DNA of 64,000 nucleotides, from positions 52,604,596-52,668,595 of the forward strand of contig CM050454.1 in NCBI GenBank assembly GCA_027563935.2, given 5' to 3'. How positions within the stretch are numbered: position 1 is the first letter of the stretch; every line of letters begins with the position of its first letter. The stretch comes from Costus lasius. Taxonomy: Eukaryota > Streptophyta > Magnoliopsida > Zingiberales > Costaceae. Under the pieces are notes generated by a model that worked only from the letters and a program-made list of their open reading frames with translations, was not told where the DNA came from and did not search any database. This document shows positions 46,089-56,100 of this stretch, piece after piece. Made by a program: the position numbers and the translations under genes.

Positions 46089-47784
46089 TTCAAGGGGGAG
46101 CGCAAGCAGATGAAACCCCTTTCAAGAGGGGGGCGAAAAACCCTTAAGGGTGGCGCATAAAATTGCAAGCGGAAGCAAGGGTTTTTCATGGATCTTAGCA
46201 AGATAATATGATCAACTTGATGAAGTTTAGATCCATACCAAAGCCATGAGGAAGATGGCGACTTGGAAGAGAAAGATCGAAAGGGATCTTCTCCCTAGTT
46301 GACGCACACAAGATGATGTGCTTGCTCCTTGGAGATCCTTGTGCTAGCAAGGTCCTTCAAGGGTCCCTCTCGTATGGTAAGGAAATGAGAGATGATGTCT
46401 CGGCTTGCCGAACCTCCACCAAGACCTCGCCTTCTCCACACCAAAGTCTCGTCAAGCAAGAGCAAGGAGACGAGAGTTGAATGGAGCGTTCAAGTCATTT
46501 GGCGTTCAAGGGAACATGCGCTAAATGACTTTCCAAAATAGGAAAATCCATTAAGCCATGCGTTCATGATCTCTAAATCGATCAAAACGCCAAAACAATG
46601 AACCATACGTTCAAGCTCTTGAACCGGTTCAAAGTAAATGTGTTCGGTCCAAAGGCCAAACCAAGCCAGCCCAAGCCAATCGGTCTAGATCAACTAAACC
46701 CTAAGGTTTCCAATCTAACCGTTCATCTCATGATGCTCTTGATCTCACCGATCTAGCATCAATCCTCTCGATCGAAGCTTACCGATCTCAAGCCCTAATC
46801 AATCAAACATGATCAGACTGGATCTCACTTACAATCAGAGTTTAAACTCCTTTAAACTGAATCAAAACAATCCAGTCCACACGATCTGACTTAAGTAAGC
46901 CATATCATCAAATTGTGCGACCCTAAGGGTTTCCTTTAAATGTCGGTAACGATAACTTACATTATCACGATCAGTGAGGGGTATCTAGCAACACATCACT
47001 GTCTCCCGATATAAAGGAAAGAGTCTTCCAAGACTACACCCAAACCATAGCACAAGTGTGAATCCACTTCACAAGGCATGCATGTTTCCTTTGCCACTGG
47101 ATGTTCTTATTGGACAAGCGTGTCAAGCCTGTAGCTCCAATATGATGAGCATGATTAGATCAGATGCACATAGTCACCTGGGTATGGCCATACACTTTCT
47201 CAATCATCTCATCTAGGGGGCCCCTATAGAACACCACACTCCTTCAACAAGGAGACGGCAATCCTCTATCTATCACTAGTGCCCTAACCTGACTCATGAT
47301 CATTATCCAAGATAGTCTATAACCATTATGTTTCAAATGATATTGAACTACCTCAAAACAATGACAATCATCATTTAGAAACACAAGTGATCTCAAGTCA
47401 GAGGACATGTGCCACTTGTAGCAATCAAGGATCATTCACATTGTGACAAGCAATTGAATGTCCTAGAAGGGTCTGTCCAGTACATCCAATGTACCCATGA
47501 GTCTACATCTTATTCCATGCTCAAAGCATCCTATAAGATTAGAACACATATTAGTCTCAATCATATCAAGGCTGTCTCATGTTCACCAAGATATATCGAC
47601 TAAGGACATTTAGCATGTCAGCCTAGCTGAACAGCATTGAGACATTAATCAGAAGTACACTTATTACAGCAGACAAGGTAACAATCTGAATAACAACCAT
47701 GCCTTTATAAACTTAAGAGTTTATTACATGATACTGTTACAATCCCAAGGCCTCAAACATTAGCCTTAAGGGCATACCCCAACA
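46089..47784 (-). repeat. 5' LTR of element E, inner end missing
   Basis: 1696 bp, identical by eye to 39041-40736. It lacks the terminal TGAAGAGTCCCC of the other LTR. The bases CC at 46087-46088 are shared by both sides of the junction (microhomology). Confidence 0.96.
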
Positions 47785-48039
47785 GTAAAAGGGAGGGAAA
47801 AGAAGAGAAAAATATTTTCTATGATTTCCTTGGATGGAAAATGAAAGGACGGAAAGAAAATTGGATGGGAAAGAAGAGTGATTTCCATCCATTTTTTTTC
47901 TCTCTAATTTTGAGAGAAAACAATTTTCTCTCCACGCCTGTCTCTCGCCTCTCGCCTCTTGCCTCCCACCTGCCACCGTGTCCTCGCGTCTCGCCTCCCA
48001 CTTGCCGCATCACCAGCGCCAGACGCCTCTAGCCTTTCG

Positions 48040-48560
48040 CCCGATGCCTTCCACCTGTCGCCGGACGCCTTCTGCCTTCCGCCTGCCGCCGGACGCCTTC
48101 CGCTTGCCGCTGGAGGCCTTCCAGCTGCCACCCGATGCCTTCCGCATGCCACCTGCCACCTGCCGCCTGCCACCTTCCGCTTGCCGCCGGACGCCTTCCA
48201 GTTGCCGCCAGACGCTTTCCGCCTTCGGCTCCACCTGCTGAAGAAGAAATGCGAGACTTTTGTGGGAGATGACTTGGGCAAATGGAAATTCCTACATGCG
48301 GGACTTAGCTGCGGGATTTCCATACGCGTGATTGGGAAGTGAAGGGCGTCTCTCCTAGGGAAGGACGAGGGTCTTCTCTTGGGGGAATGTTCCAAGCAAA
48401 AGGGATCTTCCTAGGGCAGATCTATGCGTGAGATTGAAGCTGCCGCCAGACACCTTCCGCTTGCCACCTGCCACTGGACGCCTTCCGCCTTCTGCTTGCC
48501 GCCGGATGCCTTCCAGCTGCCGCTGGACGCCTTCCGCCTTCAAGCTCATCAAGTTCGCCG
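48040..48560. repeat. 21-bp GC-rich minisatellite in P1, two blocks
   Basis: A unit of the form 'gccttccgcttgccgccgga' repeats with drift at about 48040-48235 and again at 48430-48545, separated by about 190 bp of unrelated sequence. Because 21 is divisible by three, frames across it read as repeats of the heptapeptide LPPDAFR/Q with no stops. I treat that as a by-product and not as a gene. Confidence 0.8.
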
Positions 48561-48814
48561 CCATAGCAGAGGCTTCGCCGGGTTTGCTCGCCGCCATATC
48601 ACCAGGGCTTATCGGAACCGGAGAGGAAGAGACTTTGCAAGCTCATCGAACTGTAGAAGCTGTCGGAGGAAGCCAACGGGCACGCCGCACAGAATGAGAG
48701 GCTTTTTGTGCTGCTATTTTCCTTCTTCCCAAGGAAACAATCTCGACTCATATGATTCTATTTTTTTTTTTTCATTCTTTTTTTTTTTTTTTTTTCCTCC
48801 TAGAAAACATAGCC

Positions 48815-49137
48815 TAAATGTATTTCTCAACTGTTTACTCCCATTAATTCTCTTCACGGAGAGCGAGAGAGAGAGCCGCACCACACCTTTGACCGTCGAA
48901 AGCTCTCTTCCGCAGTCCCCTGCCCAGTTCCTTTCAGCTCAGGAGCAACTATTTTCGAGCTCAGCAGAACTGACTGGCGGAGCGATGAGCGTGGTGAAGT
49001 CGCGCGTTTGGCAGCCCTGTAAGAAGAAGAGATTTTGACTAGAGTTGGAGTGGAAGGTTTTCCTAGGGGGATCAATCCATTCCTTTTTTTTTGTTCTTGT
49101 GCTTGGGCTTCGGTAGGCGGGGCGCCGGCGGGGAGCC
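48815..49137 (+). promoter_or_regulatory. CIPK proximal promoter and 5' leader with upstream ORF
   Basis: Native sequence between the end of P1 and the start codon. It has a GA-rich run at 48860-48875, a W-box-type TTTGACC at 48888-48894 and no obvious TATA box. An ATG at 48985 opens a 17-codon upstream ORF ending at TGA 49036-49038. A possible leader intron of 98 bp, GT at 49019 to AG at 49116 with a strong T-tract, would remove that stop and run the upstream frame past the main ATG. Start of transcription and splicing are inference. Confidence 0.5.
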
Positions 49138-52100
49138 ATGGGCTCGGTGGGGCGGACGAGGGTGGGTAAGTATGAGCTTGGGCGAACTCTGGGCGAGGGA
49201 ACCTTCGCCAAGGTCAAGTTCGCGACGAACGTGGACACTGGGGACAACGTTGCCGTTAAAATCTTCGACAAAGATAAAATCTTGCGGCACAAGATGGTCG
49301 GACAGGTCGACAAAAATTAATCTTTTCTCTCAATTTGTTCTTGCTTTATATATATTCGAGTTGGAGAAGATCGAACTTGCAAAGAGTTATGCAGGAGTTA
49401 ACAGTTTTTAATTTTCGTGATTTTACTTTTTTTTAACGAGAATCTATGACGAGGCTTGCAGTATTTCGTTTGCTTTCAAGTTTGAATTTTTCCTGGTTTT
49501 GTACCCACCAACTTTCGACTCTTCGTACAAACCGTATGTTTGTTATTCTGTTATTTCTTCGTTGATATCCAAGCAGTGTTGCATTTCAACTCTTTATCTT
49601 CCTTTATTCTTTTAATGCGGCTAGCTTAACCATTTCTTAAGCAATCGTCATTTACAAAGTTGGAAACATTTCCTTTTTCAAAGTTTTTGGTGGTCTTTAC
49701 TATGATACGTTCTCATTCTTTTACAGCAGCAAACCAAACCGTTCATTTCCTTAGGTTTCTTAACTTGGTGGCCATAGCTCAAATTTGTTAGCTAGTGCAT
49801 TTATCTGAAACCCATAATTCGAGACTTGGTATTTTTTAGTGAAATTCTTGATTTGTTGGCATCAGACCATACAAGCTGACGATCATTAGTTACCTTCTTA
49901 TATTGCTGCAGATAAAACGTGAAATCTCAACCATGAAACTGGTTAGACATCCAAATGTCATACAACTGTTTGAGGTGAGGCACAAATCTTGGTTTTGTGT
50001 GAGATTATCATATTAATATGTATCCCTCATGAAATTTTGCTGCTTTAATGAGCATGTTTTAGGTTGTTATGTTATTAGTTTTATTATTATTATTACAAGG
50101 AACTAGAAAAGTTCCATGCATGCTTTAGTCCTAGAGAGTTAGAGATTGGGTAAATAGTTTAAATTATATGGTGAGGCTTTAGCACATTAAGACATTTCAA
50201 TAGGATTCAATCGATTTCACGCATTAGGCCAAGCCAACTTGGAACTAGTTAGATTTAACATGGATGCTAATGTAGATACAACATGGCTATGAGTGCATGT
50301 TGGGGGGATGCCCTCCCCATATGCGGTCCAAGAAACTTTTTTTTTCTCAATTCTCTCTCAATCTCTTGAGTGTCCAAGTTCTTCCCTACTAATGATTTGT
50401 TGATCTATGCTGAAAGTTGTAGTTTGGATTTTCTACTATTGTTGTCAATTAGGGATTAAAACACTAGTTTATACAGGGGCGAAAGATTAGAGCAAACATG
50501 TGCAGGGGTCAAATCTTCGCCTGAGAACATATTCATAGTCTCCAATTCATTCTAAACTTCATTCATATTCCCTCATGTACTTTTGCTGCTTTACTGATCA
50601 TCTTGAGGTTTTTATATTCTTAGTTTTTTCTATTATAATGAACTAGAAAAGTTCCCATGCATGCCTTTAGTCTTAGAGAGTTAAGAGATTGGGTAAGTAG
50701 TTTAGCTCTAGCACATTGAGAGCTTTCGAGGGGATTTAATTGGGTAAGTAGGCCAAGCCAAGCCAAACCAGCTGGGGTCTAGTTAGATTTAGCATGGATG
50801 CTAATGTAGATAAAACATGACTTAGGCTATGTTCTGTTAAATGAAATTCATGGTGGAAAGGATGGAAAGTCATCTAAATTCAATGTACTGTCCAACTTTT
50901 CCACCGTGGATTCCATTCAACAGAACATAGCCTTAGGGTGCGTGTTGGGGGAATGCCGACTCCATAAGAGGCCTAAGTAATTTTTTTTCTCAATACTCTC
51001 TCACTCTCTTGAATGTCCAAGTTTTCCCCTACTAATAATTTATTGCTCTATGTTGAAAGAAGTTGTAGTTTGGCCCGCTTTTCTACTATTTGTTGCCATT
51101 AGGGATTAATAAACTAGTTGTATATGAGGTGAAAGACTAGAGCAAACATGCGCATGGGTGAAATCTTCACCTTAGAACGTATTCATATTGCCTCCAATTC
51201 ACTCTAATCTTCACTCTTACCATTTCTATTTTTTCAAATCAAATTTCTTGCAAATATTATTTTTGGCTTCATTACACAATATTTTTAAGGTGACATTTTA
51301 TTTTGTTGTCTACTAGTCAAGATTGTTTTTCTCTATCAATATTTTCTAAAATCCAAATTAACTAGTATAATAGCACATTAACTATTGAGACTTCAATTTA
51401 TTGTGCGCAAGTGAGTGTATTGTAAGATAATTTCAATCCATAAAGATTGTCAATAATGCTACACTTTTTGCAATTCAGGTTTGTTTTTTGAAATATTTAG
51501 GGTATAGTGCATTAATTACTGAGTTTTGGATTTACTTTGAGCTAGTGATTATGTTATGAGATTGATTTGATCCTCAAAAATTGGCCTATAACACTATATT
51601 ATTCAAATTTAGAAATTACATATTGATCAAATTATTGCAACATTGATTTAGTTTGAGCAAATGCTTATATTGCAAGATTGTGATTATATGAATCTTAAAG
51701 ACAATTTAAAATAGGTTTCAGAAATATGTATTAAATAGCATTTTCAAGTTTATAATGTTGTACATACTTTACTGTATCCTTTTTTGTATTGCTTGTTTTT
51801 GGTAACCTATGCACTTCTCTTTTCCATTTGTTTTCTACTTTTCTTATATATCACATAATTAATCAGTAATGGCTTTTGAGAAAACTACATGATCTAAACC
51901 TATAAAGTCTATTAAACCTAGATTGCAAGATGATATGGACAAATAGAAATATGGTTAATAGCCTTAGATTTGATAAGTTTTTTAAGATAAATGCATCTTT
52001 TTGAAAAATAAGCTTCTATTAATCAATCTATTTCTTCTAATTTGTTATTGAGAGAAATGATCCTTCTTCATCTACCCTTCTAAATCACCCAAAATAAATA

Positions 52101-53068
52101 AATATATATTGTGTTTAACAATCCTTTATTGTCTTTCTTATATTCTATATGAAACATACAAGAAGAAACGACAACTAAAGAAGTATGAGAAGCAACAAAA
52201 AATATGTCTTAAGAGTGAAGCAACAAAAAGATCGAACGTTCTTGTCTTTAATAATTTTAAAATGTTCAAAAATCTTTTTATTATTCACACATTTCAAATT
52301 TAGTTAATTGTTTCCTTTTTATTGATACTAATTTTAGTAACTTATCAAATCTATTAATTGCTTCTTAAACTATCTTCTTGGTCTCAATTTGATCATGAGC
52401 TAAGAATATATGTAGTTTTGACTTAAAATATGCAGTTCAGACTATTAGGACTAGAGATCAATTTAGCAAAGAAATGCCAATTTATAATTTGCTCCTTGTA
52501 ATGGACATTAGAAGGAATTTAATTATTGGGTATAGTTTTAAAAGCAAATAAATTTATAATTATAAAGGAGATTTATTTATTTTCAAAGTTTTTTTTTGTT
52601 TGATGGCTTATTCAAATTAAATATCATTCCTTTGCCCAATAAATCTAATATTCATTTTTTCATAAAATCTAAATATTATGATGTTTGGCATGGTAGACTA
52701 GGATGCATTCATTTTATATATTTATCTAGAATAAACAATTCCGGTCTTATTCTTAAATTTAAGAAACTTAATGATAATCGTAGCACTAAATATGAATTAT
52801 ATGCTCATTGCTAAACAACCTAAAAAATCCTTTTAAGGACTCCAAATTACTTCAATTGTTACATAATGATGTTTCTGGTTCTAATAGAAAACATTCTAGA
52901 GGAGGTAATAAATATTTATAACTACTGTTGATGATTGTCTAAATTCTATCGACCTATCTTTTGAAGACTAACAATGTCATTTCAAAATTTAAAATTTATA
53001 AAGTTGAAATTGAAAATAACATGATAGAAAAATTAAGATTCTAAGATATGAGGGAGGCGAATTATCTT

Positions 53069-53111
<43 letters not shown>

Positions 53112-56100
53112 TTTCATGAAGAACATGAGATTATTTATCAAATAATTGCTGCATGCTCACCTCAGTCTAATGGTATAGCTGAATCTTCATATCATTAATG
53201 TTATGTTACCTAGTTTTGGCATTCTCCAGAACTTGTGTAGTAGAGCTCTTTTATTTGGATGTTTTATTTAAAACATAATACTAAATGGAGATAAGGAGAT
53301 AACAACACTCTAGGGGATATGTAGTGGCTGTACACCTGACCATAACTTCTCTAAAATATGAAATGTGTAGCTAAGGTAAACACTTCTATACCAAGAAGAA
53401 AGAAAATTGCTTTTAAGGCTGTTTAATGCTATCATTGTATCTTGTTCTTTTGTTTCTAATACTCATATATTTTTAGTTATAAATTCTAAATTTTTAAAAG
53501 AATTTTTATAATACTCTAATTAAATCAAGAGTTGTTTCTTTTTCTAAAACAATATATTTCCATTTAAAAATAGAAAATTTTTCTTTCTAGTAAAAGTTTC
53601 TTATAAAAGTAATCTTCTACCTCCTTATTACATTTGGAACCTAAAATTATGAGAAAACTAAGGAGTAAAAAGACTAAAATTGAGAAATACTTTACTGACT
53701 TTATAAATTATCTAATTGGTGATACATCAACATCCTATGTTGAAGCATTAAGCTCTTCTAACATGCCTTTTTGAAAAGAAGTCACTAATAATGAATTTCA
53801 ATAGATAGTACACCAGTCATAGGTCGGACTAATACATCCTGATCAATGAAAACTTGGTAGAACTGGGCAGAGTAGCGAAAGAAAAAAGAAGAAGAGGAAG
53901 AAGAAGAAGGAGGAGGAGGAGGAACCTGCTTGTTTCGCCGCTTGCATTCGGCACTCATCAGATTCTCTTTCCTCTCCTTCCTCTCTTTCTTCTGCTCGAT
54001 TCCATTGTTCCACCCCCTTGGTCCAGACTGGTCCAAACCAAAAAAAGGGCTGATTTAGTCTGGTTTTAAAACCTTGTACTAAACAATTGTACTTGAATTC
54101 TTACTAATCTACCTCTCTAGGAATAAGCCCCTAAGATTTTAGTGGATGTTTAGAAAGAAATTAAGGATTGACTAGATTATGGAAAAGTATAAGGCTTGTT
54201 TAGTTGTAAAAGATTATAGATAAAAGTCAATATTAATTACTTTGACACATAAGGACCTGTTGCTAGAATCACCTCAATTTGAGTCCTATATCTCTAGTTG
54301 TTATGAATGGACTATTAATTCATCAAATGAATTCAAGGTGCTTTTCACTATGTAGATATAGAATAGCATATGTACATGATTCAAATCTAAGGGCTTTATT
54401 GTGTCTTGTCATAATAATAAAAAAAAAGACATCTGCAAGCTAATTTGATCCTTGTATGGGCTTAAGCAAAAATCAAAATAGTGTCATAGAAGAGTTTGAT
54501 ACAATTATTCTTCTTATGGTCTCCAAATCAATAATTCAAATAAATGTCTCTGTCTTTATTTATATATTGATAATATATTGATTCTTTCTCATGATTTTGA
54601 TATGATAGTTGATATTAAAAGTTTTCTTTTAAAATATTTTGATGTGAAAGACGTGTGATTTTTAAATGATTCTTTTTAACATTAATTTATTTCTTTATCT
54701 CAATATCGCTTAAAATACTTATATTAAAATTGCTTTTGAAAAACATATTTTTATCTCTTTATCTCAAGCGCATTTACACTATTAAGTTAAACAGACACTT
54801 TTATTAATTGTGTTGAGAATCATATATTACTTGTGTTGAGCAATATTCTTCCTTGATTGCATGATATAAATATTGAACAACAAATTTGATTCATTTTTTT
54901 ATGTTCTTGTTAATTGAAACTTTTATGTTTTATGGAGATTGTTGGTGTTTTCATATAAGGGAGCACGAAAGTTCCTTGCCTTTTGTCCTACATTGTAGAG
55001 TTAAGAGGGTGAGTAAATAATTTAAATTATGTGGTGAAGCTCTAGCCCCGGGAGACTTTTGAGGCCTCGGTTGATTTGAATATATAACCCATATTTAATA
55101 AATTCAAATTATCCAATTTGCACCCACATGCAAAGCGGAGCTATGTTAGGCCAGGTCGAGTTCTGGTTCAAGTATAGGCACAAATGTGGATGTAGATCTA
55201 GTGTGGCTTTGGGATTGAACCTTGTGTTTAGAATCTCTTTTTTTACCTGTTATCTATTTCATTTTACCATTATCTCCTAATTACTTGTCTATTCACCATC
55301 TTTTAGTTTTTTAATTTTAGCATTTAGGTTAAATCTATAAGGGTGTATTGAGGGGGTGCCTCTACCCTATAAAAAGAGTGGCTCAACTACCCATCTCGAG
55401 CACTCCAAGTACACACTTGTTGATTTCTTCTTCCTCTTAGCACTTTCTCACCCTTTTGAGTATTAGAATCACTCTTCCTAACCTCTTGCTCTGTTCTGAA
55501 AGGTGCCTGTTGACTTTTCCACTATGTCGCAGTAGGGATCACAACATCAATTGTGTTTTGTTGTGGAAGACTAGAATAAACTCTGAAACGGATATTCATT
55601 TTGTGATAGTTTTTTATTGCCTTCAATTCATCCTAAGTCTTTCTCTAGTCATCGTTGACTATTCCAAATTAGATTTTCTTGCAAATATTATTTTTTGGCT
55701 TCGTTACACATCATTTATGATGCAATTAAAGAGCCAATGTGTTCGAATATGTTTTGCAGGTAATGGCCAGCAAGTCGAAGATATATATAGTAATGGAATT
55801 TGTAAATGGTGGTGAACTATTTGACAAAATTGTAAGCAAGGATGTTCTTATTATCACCATCTGATCTTCTTGCAGAGTACATGGTTATCAAATCTTCTTC
55901 TACATTGCTGCTAACATTCTAAACTTACTTTTTAGGCCCGCAATGGAAAGTTGAAAGAGGATGAAGCTAGAAAGTACTTTCAACAACTAATTAATGCTGT
56001 GGATTATTGTCATAGTAGAGGTGTCTTCCACCGGGATTTGAAGGTTGAGTATGATTATGTTTCTTTAGATCTTTTAGCATTACAGGCATCTGGATTTTGT

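Larger units (their letters stand above)
39029..47784 (-). mobile_element. Ty1/copia element E, very young, primer-binding site deleted
   Basis: Flanked by GTAAA at 39024-39028 and 47785-47789. The LTRs are 39029-40736 (1708 bp) and 46089-47784 (1696 bp, missing its inner 12 bases). I saw no substitution between the two LTRs over the shared 1696 bp. Coding sense is minus and the family is that of element A. The junction near 46088 joins leader sequence directly to the LTR with no tRNA-Met site, unlike A and B. Confidence 0.96.
39005..48814. mobile_element. TIR element P1 (PIF/Harbinger-like), split by copia element E
   Basis: Left end GGGCATGTTTCCTTGGGAGG (39005-39024). The right end, in reverse complement, is GGCTATGTTTTCTAGGAGG (ending at 48814). 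Both are flanked by TAA (39002-39004 and 48815-48817). Without element E the unit is about 1.05 kb: 39005-39028 plus 47790-48814. E landed only 24 bp inside the left end. The ends resemble the smaller MITEs at 28363 and 50825. The right end lies 323 bp before the CIPK start codon. No transposase is present. Confidence 0.65.
49975..55759 (+). other. CIPK intron 2, 5.8 kb, transposon-filled
   Basis: Begins GTGAGG and ends TTTTGCAG. The other introns are 75 to 606 bp, so nearly all of the excess is inserted DNA: a duplicated LTR-like segment, a MITE, a decayed copia element in the sense orientation and its 3' LTR. The splice signals remain canonical. Confidence 0.93.

Noticed and set aside
47904..48395. 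163-codon and other minus-strand frames across the P1 repeats
   Set aside because: Shadow frames of the GC-rich minisatellite, with Gly/Arg/Ser-rich repeats and no domain.
48424..49038. 204-codon frame upstream of CIPK
   Set aside because: It crosses the P1 minisatellite, poly-T runs and the gene leader. Its openness comes from a 21-bp repeat and pyrimidine tracts. Only the last 17 codons are kept, as a possible upstream ORF.
49138..49155. N-myristoylation signal at Met-Gly-Ser of CIPK
   Set aside because: Gly2 is present, but residue 6 is Arg rather than Ser, Thr or another small residue, so the usual consensus is not met.
49138..49320. 60-residue stand-alone protein from exon 1
   Set aside because: It ends in intron 1. 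The CAG|GT donor at 49305/49306 and the matching exon 2 give the full kinase.
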